From the NCBI GenBank assembly GCA_965230615.1, contig OZ246012.1, positions 2,790,001 through 2,854,000 on the forward strand: a DNA stretch of 64,000 bases, given 5' to 3'. Position 1 is the first letter of the stretch; each line of letters opens with the position of its first letter. This stretch comes from G965230615 sp965230615. GTDB lineage: Bacteria > Pseudomonadota > Gammaproteobacteria > HTCC5015. The position numbers and the translations under genes are program-made. Under the pieces are notes generated by a model. The model did no database searches and was not told the origin of the DNA. It was given only the letters and a program-made list of their open reading frames with translations. Below, piece by piece: positions 8,038 through 16,484 of this stretch.

Positions 8038-9144
8038 ATGAATGCGGTTACGCCATTGAGCCAGAACTTTCAAACCAAAATTCTCGATAACCTGAACACA
8101 GCGGTGTTAATCACTAACGCCCAACTCAGCGTCGAGTATCTAAACTCGGCTGCCGAAGAGCTACTGGGCACGAGTATTCGCATGGCCCACCAGCTGAACC
8201 TGGCGGATATACAGGTCAATGATGGCCCCAAAAGCCTGCGCGACTATTTCCAAGATAAAAAAATTCAAGAGCGCTCTTATACCTATCGTGAAATTCGCAT
8301 TCACTCAAATGGCAATGAGCATGTTGTCGACTGTACGATTACCCCGATTTATAACGACAGTAATGCGCCGGATTTATTGGTGGAATTTAATCGCGTCGAC
8401 CGACTCTTGAAAATTGCTCAGGAAGAAGAGTTAATTTCGCAACATCTGGCGGCAAGAGAAATTGCCCGTGGTTTAGCCCATGAAATCAATAACCCTCTAG
8501 GCGGGTTGCGCGGCGCTGCACAATTATTGGAACGCGAGATACCGGATGACTGCCATGAATATACCCAAGTCATTATCAACGAATCTGACCGCTTACAAAC
8601 GTTAGTCTCGCGCATGCTTGGTCCACGCTCTTTACCACAAAAAACCTCTATCAATATTCATGAAGTTCTAGATCATGTTATTAAGCTGTTACGCGCAGAA
8701 GATGACAAGCGGGTCACTATCAAACTGGATATTGATCCTAGCATTCCAAACATTATGGCCGACGGTGATCAGTTGATTCAGGCGATACTGAATATTTTGC
8801 GCAATGCCATTCAGGCTTTGGAAAAAGTACCCAATGGTCACATTACATTATCAACACGCATTATGCGCAGCTTCACGATTGGCCACACATTTCATAAATT
8901 ACTATTACGCCTGGACGTTATCGATAACGGCCCTGGCATACCAACAGATAAGTTAAAACAAATTTTTTACCCAATGGTAACCAGTCGTTCAGAAGGTACC
9001 GGGCTAGGATTAACGATTGCACAATCTTTAATTAGCTTTCATGGCGGATTAATCGAGTGCACAAGTAAACCTGGCAAGACTGTCTTTTCGATTCTATTAC
9101 CATTTAATCATTCTATGGAGACTCTGAATGGTCAAGCAGGATAA
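8038..9144 (+). CDS. ntrB: Nitrogen regulation histidine kinase NtrB (GlnL)
   Basis: 368 residues, soluble. Senses nitrogen state through PII and controls phosphorylation of NtrC. A PAS domain (about 15-120) precedes the HisKA box with the phospho-accepting His148 in EIARGLAHEINNPLGGLRGA. The HATPase domain follows with the N box (NILRNAIQAL), the G1 box (DNGPGIP) and GTGLGL. The frame is open upstream of the ATG, but the start at 8038 fits NtrB proteins. The ribosome-binding site is weak. Overlaps ntrC by 17 bp, so the two are coupled. Two NtrC palindromes upstream point to autoregulation. Confidence 0.95.
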   Translation: MNAVTPLSQNFQTKILDNLNTAVLITNAQLSVEYLNSAAEELLGTSIRMAHQLNLADIQVNDGPKSLRDYFQDKKIQERSYTYREIRIHSNGNEHVVDCTITPIYNDSNAPDLLVEFNRVDRLLKIAQEEELISQHLAAREIARGLAHEINNPLGGLRGAAQLLEREIPDDCHEYTQVIINESDRLQTLVSRMLGPRSLPQKTSINIHEVLDHVIKLLRAEDDKRVTIKLDIDPSIPNIMADGDQLIQAILNILRNAIQALEKVPNGHITLSTRIMRSFTIGHTFHKLLLRLDVIDNGPGIPTDKLKQIFYPMVTSRSEGTGLGLTIAQSLISFHGGLIECTSKPGKTVFSILLPFNHSMETLNGQAG

Positions 9145-10531
9145 TATTTGGGTCATTGATGATGATCAATCGATCCGATGGGTCTTAGAGCGTGCTTTAC
9201 AACAGGCCGACCTAAAAGTATCAACATTTAATAGCGCTGATGATGCAATGCTTGCATTGGGCAATCGACAACCCGATGTTGTTATTACTGATATACGCAT
9301 GCCGGGTATGGATGGCTTGTCGTTTATGAGTAAGTTTAAATCTGACCATCCAGATATCCCTATTATTATTACAACCGCGCATTCAGATCTGGACAGCGCA
9401 GTCTCTGCTTATGAAGGTGGTGCTTTTGAATATCTACCAAAACCGTTTGATGTTAATGATGCTGTTGCACTAGCACGACGTGCTTGCGCTTATCACCATG
9501 AAAATGTCAGTAAGCATGAACAGGAAGATCAGTCTTTACCAGAAATCATTGGTGAAGCGCCTGCAATGCAGGAAGTGTTTAGAGCCATTGGCCGTCTGTC
9601 ACAATCTAATATCACTGTGTTGATCAATGGCGAATCGGGTACGGGTAAAGAGCTGGTGGCTCGCGCATTGCATCGACACAGTCCACGCTCGGACAACCCA
9701 TTTATCGCCTTAAATATGGCAGCGATCCCTCGTGACTTACTTGAGTCTGAGCTATTTGGTCATGAACGTGGTGCATTCACTGGTGCCCAAACTCAACGTC
9801 AAGGTCGCTTTGAACAAGCCAATGGCGGCACTTTATTTCTTGATGAAATTGGTGATATGCCTGCTGAACTACAAACACGTTTATTACGCGTTTTATCCGA
9901 TGGTGAATTTTATCGAGTGGGTGGCCATTCGCCGATTAAAGCCGATGTGCGTATCATTGCGGCGACACATCAAAACCTCGAACAATTAGTTACCGATGGT
10001 GCCTTCCGTGAAGATTTATTTCATCGTTTAAATGTTATTCGTGTGCACTTACCTGCATTACGTGAGAGACGCGAAGATATTCCTTTGTTGATGAAACACT
10101 TTCTCAAAAAATCGGCAGCAGAGCTTGCTGTCGAAACCAAAGTATTACACCCCAAAGTTGAAGAGTGGTTAAAACAGCAACGCTGGCAAGGTAACGTCAG
10201 ACAACTGGAAAACCTAAGTCGCTGGCTCACGGTGATGGCCAGTAGTCGCGAGATACATATGCTCGACTTGCCGGCAGAACTGCTTGATCAGAATCAACCT
10301 GTTGGCGAACAAGGTGACTCTTGGGAAGAAGCCTTACGCAAATGGGCTGATCATCAGTTGTCGCAAGGCAGTAATCAGATTTTAGATACCGCACTGCCAC
10401 AGTTTGAACGCACACTGATTGAAGTAGCACTGAAAAAGACAGGCGGCCGTAAACAAGATGCCGCAAAACTCTTAGGCTGGGGTCGTAACACATTGACTCG
10501 AAAACTTAAAGAGTTGGGCATGAATGCCTAA
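9128..10531 (+). CDS. ntrC: Nitrogen regulation response regulator NtrC (GlnG), sigma54 activator
   Basis: 467 residues. Receiver domain (1-120) with phospho-acceptor Asp55 in VVITDIRMPGMDG. AAA+ domain with Walker A GESGTGKE, the sigma54-contacting GAFTGA loop and Walker B GGTLFLDEIGD. C-terminal Fis-type helix-turn-helix (QDAAKLLGWGRNTLTRKLKEL). When phosphorylated by NtrB it binds TGCAC-N7-GTGCA enhancers such as those before glnA and ntrB here, and opens sigma54 promoters. The start lies inside the end of ntrB (17-bp overlap). Complete, with no missing residue seen. Confidence 0.97.
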   Translation: MVKQDNIWVIDDDQSIRWVLERALQQADLKVSTFNSADDAMLALGNRQPDVVITDIRMPGMDGLSFMSKFKSDHPDIPIIITTAHSDLDSAVSAYEGGAFEYLPKPFDVNDAVALARRACAYHHENVSKHEQEDQSLPEIIGEAPAMQEVFRAIGRLSQSNITVLINGESGTGKELVARALHRHSPRSDNPFIALNMAAIPRDLLESELFGHERGAFTGAQTQRQGRFEQANGGTLFLDEIGDMPAELQTRLLRVLSDGEFYRVGGHSPIKADVRIIAATHQNLEQLVTDGAFREDLFHRLNVIRVHLPALRERREDIPLLMKHFLKKSAAELAVETKVLHPKVEEWLKQQRWQGNVRQLENLSRWLTVMASSREIHMLDLPAELLDQNQPVGEQGDSWEEALRKWADHQLSQGSNQILDTALPQFERTLIEVALKKTGGRKQDAAKLLGWGRNTLTRKLKELGMNA

Positions 10532-10852
10532 TCTTTAGTTAGCTTGACGAGCACAAAGTAAACGCCGTGTATTGCCGTTATTATTAAACGGCAATACACA
10601 CAAATACAATATTCCGCACTCACACTCAAGGTCTTGAGTTATATTCCTGCTTTTACATTAGAGCTTGCGGCTTAAAGAATCAGTAAGCTTTAAAAGTACA
10701 TTATATCTCTGCGGATAACTCAAAAACCATTCAAAATCATGCATAGCCTCTTCGCTTAGCACAGCCTGAACACTTCACATCAATATTACCTTATAACGCT
10801 ATTAGTAATTGAAATGCTTCAAGTAAAATAGCGCTTAAACCTCGCTGCTGTA
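10532..10852. other. Spacer between convergent ntrC and ABC ATPase genes
   Basis: 321 bp containing the 13-bp hairpin at 10567-10599. Nothing else is recognisable. No open frame here has supporting features. Confidence 0.5.
10567..10599. terminator. Long perfect hairpin between convergent genes, no T tract
   Basis: A perfect 13-bp stem, GTGTATTGCCGTT (10567-10579) with AACGGCAATACAC (10587-10599), and a 7-nt loop, 36 bp after the ntrC stop. Neither strand has a run of T after it, so it is not a classical intrinsic terminator. It may protect the ntrBC mRNA 3' end or act with Rho. Confidence 0.5.
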
Positions 10853-11584
10853 TTACACAATAGCCGCTAAAAAAGCCCCTTCGAGGGTTTGTGTTGCAAA
10901 GTGCTCGCAACAGGCATTTGGTGTTCCGGTAAATTTTAATTGGCCTGCATGCAGGATACTTACCTGGTCACACAGGCTTTCTATATCAGTGAGGATATGA
11001 GAACAAAGCAACACCGTTTTACCAGCCGCTTTGAGCTGCTCAATGACCGTTCTGAATAAGGCACGCGCTTTGGGATCTAAACCACTCATTGGCTCATCGA
11101 GTATCAGTAGTGGTTTGCCACTTAACAAACAACCAACAATAGCCAGCTTTTGCGTCATACCTTTTGAAAAGGTTTTAACCGGTTTTTGCAATGCCGCTAA
11201 CGGTAAATCGAGTTGCTGACAATAGCGGCCTACATCAGCATTAAAGTCTTCGCTACTTAACGGTTGTTGTTGGTGGTAGGCATCGGCAATATAACGTAGA
11301 TAACATTGACCAGTCATATAGTCAGGCGCCTGAAACTTTTCGGGCAAATAAATTAGCTGACTGCGTGCCGCTGTGTTATGACTACTATGCGTAAAAATCT
11401 CAATCGTACCACTATCAGCACGCTGCAAGTCCAAAATGCATTTAATCAGTGTTGTTTTACCTGCACCATTTAAGCCAATTAAGCCATAGACCTGCCCTGC
11501 ATCGAGACTAATATCAATATTGTGCAATATGGCTTGCGAACCATAGTGCTTACTCAGCGCTCGGACACCTAATATTTCTTGCAT
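10853..11584 (-). CDS. ABC transporter ATP-binding protein (ABC-2 type exporter)
   Basis: 243 residues, one nucleotide-binding domain. Walker A GLNGAGKTT (about residue 38), signature FSKGMTQKL (usual LSGGQ position), Walker B LLILDEPMSGLDP and H-loop CSHIL are all present. It should energise the ABC-2 permease encoded at 13223-14002. Between them on the same strand lie a TPR-like gene and a pilin gene with its own promoter and terminator, so the ATPase may be transcribed separately. Substrate unknown. The domain resembles CcmA/NosF-type exporters of the multicopper-maturation group, but no neighbour supports a copper role. Confidence 0.85.
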   Translation of the reverse strand: MQEILGVRALSKHYGSQAILHNIDISLDAGQVYGLIGLNGAGKTTLIKCILDLQRADSGTIEIFTHSSHNTAARSQLIYLPEKFQAPDYMTGQCYLRYIADAYHQQQPLSSEDFNADVGRYCQQLDLPLAALQKPVKTFSKGMTQKLAIVGCLLSGKPLLILDEPMSGLDPKARALFRTVIEQLKAAGKTVLLCSHILTDIESLCDQVSILHAGQLKFTGTPNACCEHFATQTLEGAFLAAIV

Positions 11585-11640
11585 GCGGTACTCATCAGTA
11601 TTGATAAAGCGAGATAAAGAAATGAGAGTGTAACAGATGC

Positions 11641-11670
11641 TAAAAAGCCGACATATATGCCGGCTTTTTA
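11641..11670 (-). terminator. Bidirectional-looking terminator after the lone pilin gene
   Basis: TAAAAAGCCG (11641-11650) pairs with CGGCTTTTTA (11661-11670) with a 10-nt loop. Read on the minus strand it follows the pilin stop codon by 25 bp and ends in TTTTTA, separating the pilin from the downstream ABC ATPase. Confidence 0.8.
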
Positions 11671-11695
11671 GTCTTTAAGTCATTGAGTTGCTGTT

Positions 11696-12331
11696 TTATA
11701 GCTCTCGGCACATTACATGGCGGTTGTTGCCATTATATGTCGCAACGGCTGCAACCCGTGCATCGACACCGACAGCACCTTGCAAACTACCACTATTACT
11801 ACCAGCACCATCACCTGGATCATCATCGATACGTGTATCGATAATGATAGCGGCCTTGGTTGGGATATTAGACTGACATATAACAGAGCCGACAATGGCC
11901 ACGTTAAACGCGCTTTCTTGAATACCAATATCACCATCAAATGAATTACGTGGCAAAGAGAATGTATCAGGCGAGGTGTTTTCACGCGGACCATTCACTA
12001 GGCTATCATTACGCAAGTGATGCCAGAATAAACTGGTTTCTTCACTACCATCATTGTTATCCCAATCACCATCAATCACACGATCACCGTCACCTGCTGT
12101 TACTGTGGCACCCCAACGGGTATCAGCAGTATCATCATCACCCGGTATCTGGCGATAGCGATCCTGGTAGGCGAACCTTGCCGAAGCAACGTTATTAAAT
12201 TCGTTTATCGCGTTTCTAATTTGGCTATTTAACACTAACTCCTGGCCTTTCAATACACCACCTAGGAGTAATCCTATTACTACTAATACGATGGCAATCT
12301 CAACCAGTGTAAAACCGGTTTGGCGTTTCAT
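11696..12331 (-). CDS. Type IV pilin-like protein (prepilin with N-methylation signal)
   Basis: 211 residues from the ATG at 12331. A second ATG two codons upstream (12337) directly abuts the GGGGA Shine-Dalgarno (12342-12338), so the inner ATG, 6 nt from it, is preferred. Short leader MKRQTG, cleavage before F, then FTLVEIAIVLVVIGLLLGGVL with the conserved Glu5. After the helix comes YQDRYRQIPGDDD, a pattern frequent in bacterial prepilin-like proteins. The C-terminus carries two Cys (ICQS and VMCREL) able to form the usual C-terminal disulfide. The gene has its own sigma54 promoter and terminator. Likely the major or a regulated pilin of the machine encoded at 15.8-32.6 kb. Confidence 0.8.
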   Translation of the reverse strand: MKRQTGFTLVEIAIVLVVIGLLLGGVLKGQELVLNSQIRNAINEFNNVASARFAYQDRYRQIPGDDDTADTRWGATVTAGDGDRVIDGDWDNNDGSEETSLFWHHLRNDSLVNGPRENTSPDTFSLPRNSFDGDIGIQESAFNVAIVGSVICQSNIPTKAAIIIDTRIDDDPGDGAGSNSGSLQGAVGVDARVAAVATYNGNNRHVMCREL

Positions 12332-12371
12332 TAACATTCCCCATGTTTAAAATATAACTAGGCATTTTAGG

Positions 12372-12387
12372 AGCAATTTTCATACCA
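12372..12387 (-). promoter_or_regulatory. Sigma54 (-24/-12) promoter of the lone pilin gene
   Basis: On the minus strand: TGGTATGAAAATTGCT, matching TGGCACG-N4-TTGCW at 10 of 12 defined positions with exact GG/GC spacing. Predicted start near 12361, giving a leader of about 30 nt with GGGGA just before the ATG at 12331. Confidence 0.8.
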
Positions 12388-12438
12388 TCGTCAAGAAAGC
12401 GGTTTCTTTGTTAAAAACGGGTTAAAACACCTATTTAT

Positions 12439-12496
12439 TGACGAAATATCGACATCCGCTGATGACAACTCGACATAGCCTGTTGAAATTTCGACA
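12439..12496 (-). promoter_or_regulatory. Three TGTCGA repeats at 21-bp intervals (enhancer array)
   Basis: On the minus strand TGTCGA occurs at 12496-12491, 12475-12470 and 12454-12449, exactly 21 bp (two helical turns) apart. Two copies sit in imperfect 16-bp dyads: TGTTGAAATTTCGACA at 12481-12496 and TGACGAAATATCGACA at 12439-12454 (plus-strand reading). A further TGTC gives TGTC-N9-TGTC inside the array, reminiscent of PilR sites. The array lies about 85-135 bp upstream of the predicted sigma54 start, the normal enhancer position. Confidence 0.7.
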
Positions 12497-12519
12497 AAAC
12501 TTCTCGTCTCACAGGTACT

Positions 12520-13221
12520 TCAACGACTTTGTTCTTGTAACTCTTTAAGTTTCTGTGTTAGGAAAGCCAGCTCATTAGGGTCAGTGATCTTACCTGCTTT
12601 TAGCAAACCTTCAACAATCAGTAAGGCCATATCAAACTCACCCACGTCCTGCAGAATAATAAACTCCATATCCCTGGCCCAAGCGGGTATTGATTGCTGT
12701 GGAGTATATTGGCGCAAATCTTGGGCTAAACTCAGCGCTAATGCTTGATCGCCTAAGCGGTATTTTGCCAGCATCACCGCCCGAGCCTGCCAGCGCCAGC
12801 GCAACGCTGGTGCTTGTAGAAATGCCTGATGAATAAAGCGCAATATTAGTCGTATCCGCTGCGGATCTTTAACATCAACAAAAATACCGGATGCAACAAA
12901 GCTCGGATAGTCTGAATATGGGTCCAGCGTCTGAATCGTGTTCAGCCAGTCGACTAAATGCTGGTAATTAAAATGCTCATAAGGAATGATTTTAGCGGAC
13001 TGACTATCATAGCTTAACAGCCAAAACCCAAGGAGCTTGGCGACCAACGCTGGCTCAGCCAGACTCACTAAGCGTATATCATCGGCCGGTATACTGGCCG
13101 GCAAGGCTTTTGGCGCCACAGGTTTTTGCACAATGAACCATTGCATAAGCAAAAACAGCAGTAATAGTAATAGCTGTAATGGCTTTAGCCTGCTATTCGA
13201 GTATTTATCAAAAGTGGGCAT
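12520..13221 (-). CDS. Uncharacterised membrane-anchored helical-repeat protein of the ABC exporter operon
   Basis: 233 residues. One N-terminal transmembrane segment (about 16-30, leucine-rich) and a periplasmic helical region whose second half (RWRWQARAVMLAKYRLGDQ, EFDMALLIVEGLLKAGKI) looks like degenerate TPR repeats. The start is one base after the stop of the ABC-2 permease gene, so the two are translationally coupled, and a role as an accessory part of that exporter is the best guess. I do not recognise a named family. Confidence 0.65.
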   Translation of the reverse strand: MPTFDKYSNSRLKPLQLLLLLLFLLMQWFIVQKPVAPKALPASIPADDIRLVSLAEPALVAKLLGFWLLSYDSQSAKIIPYEHFNYQHLVDWLNTIQTLDPYSDYPSFVASGIFVDVKDPQRIRLILRFIHQAFLQAPALRWRWQARAVMLAKYRLGDQALALSLAQDLRQYTPQQSIPAWARDMEFIILQDVGEFDMALLIVEGLLKAGKITDPNELAFLTQKLKELQEQSR

Positions 13222-13222
13222 T

Positions 13223-14002
13223 TTAAAAAGGTTTCTGTTTCAGTCGCTCACTGGCAACTAACAAAAGGAGTAAAACATATAATATCGCTTGCGCCAGAAC
13301 TTCAAAAACAGCCAGCTGCCCAAGGTCATCCCCAATATCATCATAGAGCAGCCAGCTTGCAGCAGCGAACTGCTCTAGCTTGGGCACCAAAAAAGTAACA
13401 CCTTTCACCAGCCAAGCCATCATAACTTCTATACCGCTTGATTGTGCGGCCAGCACATTATTACTATGCCGAAAAAACTCAGCGCTGCTGCGGGCAAAAA
13501 TATAGAAAATACCAACAAGCAATAAGGATATCAGTGGCTGACCAAATAGAACCACAAACATTAATGCCAATGCCAAAATAATAGACAACTCACAAAATAA
13601 CGTCAGCAGCCAGATACTGATTGTTACCGGTGAAACCTGTGCCCATAATAGTGGTATGGCACTCACAAGTAGCACCGCAAAGATGAGCAACAAATACGCA
13701 AGGCACTTTTCCAGCAAATAGCGATTGCGGCTTATTGGCAACCCCAAACTTAGAAAAACATTACTGTTCTCAAGCGCTTTACTCTCAGTTAGGATAATAT
13801 ACCCCGCTAATAGCGCGACACTGAGTATTCTGAGTGTAAAACCATAGAAAGCGGCAAATGTGGATAGCTTGTCAATTAACGCCAAACTGGCAGCATACGC
13901 TGCCAAAGCAGCGCTAGCTGCTATAATAAATAAAAATAACCAAATTAATCTTCTTTTATAGGCTTCAATCAGTGTATATTTGCTTATAACCCAAGTTTGC
14001 AT
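13223..14002 (-). CDS. ABC-2 type transporter permease
   Basis: 259 residues with about six hydrophobic segments (starting at residues 18, 52, 108, 140, 165 and 240). The conserved intracellular piece LPISRNRYLLEKCLAYLLL resembles the coupling region of ABC-2 permeases (lifR..l..K). It probably pairs with the ATPase at 10853-11584 and is coupled to the next gene by a 1-bp gap. It is divergent from the histidine kinase gene across 49 bp. Substrate unknown. Confidence 0.8.
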   Translation of the reverse strand: MQTWVISKYTLIEAYKRRLIWLFLFIIAASAALAAYAASLALIDKLSTFAAFYGFTLRILSVALLAGYIILTESKALENSNVFLSLGLPISRNRYLLEKCLAYLLLIFAVLLVSAIPLLWAQVSPVTISIWLLTLFCELSIILALALMFVVLFGQPLISLLLVGIFYIFARSSAEFFRHSNNVLAAQSSGIEVMMAWLVKGVTFLVPKLEQFAAASWLLYDDIGDDLGQLAVFEVLAQAILYVLLLLLVASERLKQKPF

Positions 14003-14051
14003 ACAAGAACCTTGATCCCGAATAATTGACTTAATTACTTACACTAGCTGC

Positions 14052-15758
14052 ATGGGCGAATCTAAATCTAGCATTAAACTCATTGAGAAAATAGCCTCTA
14101 AAAGCTCACACCGCTTGCTTGCTATCTCTCTTATCCCGCTTTATTGCTCAATTTGGCTGTCAAGCTGGATCATAGATGACCCTGTCATCACTAAAACGCT
14201 ATTTTTGTTACATATTGGGATTTTTCTGTTTTGGCAACCTTTTATCAGTCATAAAACAGAAATCAAAACCCGCCCGACAATTATTTTGATTCTGGCAATT
14301 TTAGGGATCACCTATTTAGGCGGTTATTGGGCGCAAACTATCTGGATCATATTTCTCGTTGGCATTCTCAGTAGCTACCGTTTGTCGTCTTTACATGACA
14401 AGCTGATTTATCTGCTGATTATGAGTTATTTGTTTATTGAGCTGTTCGCTGGTCTGCTACCACGCAATGTACAAGCTGATACTAGCTTGCTTCTACCCAG
14501 TAGTTATATTAGCTATATTTCAATCAGTGTATTACTGCTCGCCATTATCTTACCCACCAAAAGCGGCACTTTTCGTAATTACGCATCTGACTTGCTGTAC
14601 TCGATTATTGCCATCTCTGTTGTGGTAATACTGGCAATGACAACCTTGCTGTGGATGTCTTACGGCAATGAAGACTATTATGTTTCGTTGATTTATTCCT
14701 TAATGACGCTGGCAGCTGTGTTGATCGGCTTTAATATGATTTTCAGGCCTAACTCTGAAGTCGGTATGCTGGCTCAATTCCGGGATCGGTATCTATTAAA
14801 CCTGGGAACACCTTTTGAGTCTTTCCTGATCGAGGCTGCTGAGATCAGTCAAACCACGGAAGACCCGGATGAGTATTTACAAAAGTCTTTTGAAAAACTC
14901 AGCAAACTAGAGTGGGTAAATGGCTTTCATTGGCAATCTTACTCGCAAGCCTCCACAGTTGGCCAGCAAACGCATTTTAAAACCCAGCTTAATTTTGATG
15001 AGCTCGATATCACCTTATATAGCAATCAGGAACTTGGTCCAGCAATGAGTACACATTCGCGTTTGCTGGTACAACTTGTTGTTATTTTTTATGAAGCTAA
15101 AAAACGTGAACTCACCTTATCACGTACCGCGCATATGGAAGCCATCTATGAAACCGGCGCCAGACTGACGCACGATATCAAAAACCTCTTACAGTCTTTA
15201 AATCTTATGTTATCTGCAGCCAATGCCAGGCCTTCTATGTCAGCTGAAGATACAAAGTTATTTTTCAAAAACCTGGAAATTATTACACAACGATTGCAAC
15301 AAACACTGGTGAAATTGCGTAATCCGGAAACCTTATCGGAGGACTCTACTTCACTCCACAAGTGGTGGACCGATGCCAAGCAACGCGAAGCCAGCAATTC
15401 ATTTATTATCTTTATCGATGAACTGTATGAAGCCATTGAAGTACCGGAAGAGTTATTCAATAGTGTATTAGACAATTTATTGGATAACGCCAAGAAAAAG
15501 CAGCATCGTGAACCTGATTTACAAGTGGAAGTTAAATTAATCAGCACACTTGATACGCTTGAGTTAACCGTTAGAGATAGCGGCACACCAGTTCCCGAAA
15601 GCATTGCTAACAAGCTATTAAGCGGTCCGGTTAAGTCACAATCAGGTTTTGGTATTGGGCTGTATCAAGCGGCCAAGCAAGCGACTGCTCAAGGTTATGA
15701 TTTGAGCATAAAAGATAATATTAAAGGTGAGGTATGCTTTTCTTTACTCCGGGTTTAA
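14052..15758 (+). CDS. Membrane sensor histidine kinase, PrsK-like
   Basis: 568 residues. The N-terminal 240 residues contain about seven membrane segments. A GAF-like linker follows (about 250-345), then a HisKA-like helix with the likely phospho-acceptor His374 in ARLTHDIKNLLQSL. The HATPase has the N box (LDNLLDNAKKK), the G1 box (DSGTPVP) and GFGIGLY. The architecture and the HD(I/L)KN motif resemble PrsK, the kinase of exosortase/PEP-CTERM systems, though PrsK proteins are usually somewhat longer. No response regulator is adjacent. The NtrC-like regulator at the far end of the pilus operon (31143-32570) is the best partner in the window. Confidence 0.78.
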   Translation: MGESKSSIKLIEKIASKSSHRLLAISLIPLYCSIWLSSWIIDDPVITKTLFLLHIGIFLFWQPFISHKTEIKTRPTIILILAILGITYLGGYWAQTIWIIFLVGILSSYRLSSLHDKLIYLLIMSYLFIELFAGLLPRNVQADTSLLLPSSYISYISISVLLLAIILPTKSGTFRNYASDLLYSIIAISVVVILAMTTLLWMSYGNEDYYVSLIYSLMTLAAVLIGFNMIFRPNSEVGMLAQFRDRYLLNLGTPFESFLIEAAEISQTTEDPDEYLQKSFEKLSKLEWVNGFHWQSYSQASTVGQQTHFKTQLNFDELDITLYSNQELGPAMSTHSRLLVQLVVIFYEAKKRELTLSRTAHMEAIYETGARLTHDIKNLLQSLNLMLSAANARPSMSAEDTKLFFKNLEIITQRLQQTLVKLRNPETLSEDSTSLHKWWTDAKQREASNSFIIFIDELYEAIEVPEELFNSVLDNLLDNAKKKQHREPDLQVEVKLISTLDTLELTVRDSGTPVPESIANKLLSGPVKSQSGFGIGLYQAAKQATAQGYDLSIKDNIKGEVCFSLLRV

Positions 15759-15792
15759 ATAAGCAGTAACAGCGTTATTGCTAACATTTCTT

Positions 15793-16482
15793 TCAATCCG
15801 GTAAGCGCTCAGCAGCCACCATACGTGCTTTAATAATCATAGGTGACAACCATCTAACAATATCATCAAACACAGCGACTGTTGCTGCGCTATTGACCGT
15901 ATAGTCATGTACGATAAAGCTATTATCGTTATCGATATTTTCTGCTTCGGCAAACGAGGCTCTATCCAAATTGGCATTAGCACCAATACTGTAAATGACT
16001 GCCGCAATATTGCTTGCAATCAACCGGCCATCCTGATCACTAACATTAATGACACCCATATCATCGAGTGTAAAAACTGGTTGACCACTGAGGCCGTCAC
16101 TGAACACGGTTGAGATATGATAAAAATAGGGCGTCCCCCAGGGGTCTGTTTTGCTGACGCCAAGCACGGCCCAAGGCACAAAACCAAAAGCCTGTCGGCA
16201 GGCGCCGCTTATTTCCTGCCGGTCCTGCAAGCCATCAGAGTAACTTGACCCTGCTGCAGGGAAACCATCAATATCAGGGCAAGGCAACTGACCATGGCTT
16301 AATACATAACCCAATAACGCTTCTTTTGCATGCTCAAGCTCGCGCTCAGCCTGTTTGATTGCCGCACGTTGCCAATACACCTGTGAACGGCTAATTAAAG
16401 TGCCTATCAGTAATGCGACGACTAACATCACTATCGCTAGCTCGATTAGGCTAAACCCCTGGCTGTCTCGCACTCGCCACAT
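15793..16482 (-). CDS. Short LPCPD minor pilin-like protein, copy B
   Basis: 229 residues. Prepilin signal MWRVRDSQG followed by FSLIELAIVMLVVALLIG with Glu5. After the helix: KEALLGYVLSHGQLPCPDIDG, then GFVPWAVLGVSKTDPWGTPYFY. This ALLGY-LPCPD-(G)xxPW-DPWG pattern recurs in all four minor-pilin genes here. The protein is clearly homologous to the one at 17821-18498: both end in a similar ...WLSP..(I/L)KARMV(A/S)A..LP tail. Its start is 2 bp after the stop of the long partner (16485-17672). It is the last gene of the pilus operon and converges with the kinase gene. Confidence 0.78.
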   Translation of the reverse strand: MWRVRDSQGFSLIELAIVMLVVALLIGTLISRSQVYWQRAAIKQAERELEHAKEALLGYVLSHGQLPCPDIDGFPAAGSSYSDGLQDRQEISGACRQAFGFVPWAVLGVSKTDPWGTPYFYHISTVFSDGLSGQPVFTLDDMGVINVSDQDGRLIASNIAAVIYSIGANANLDRASFAEAENIDNDNSFIVHDYTVNSAATVAVFDDIVRWLSPMIIKARMVAAERLPD

Positions 16483-16484
16483 AT

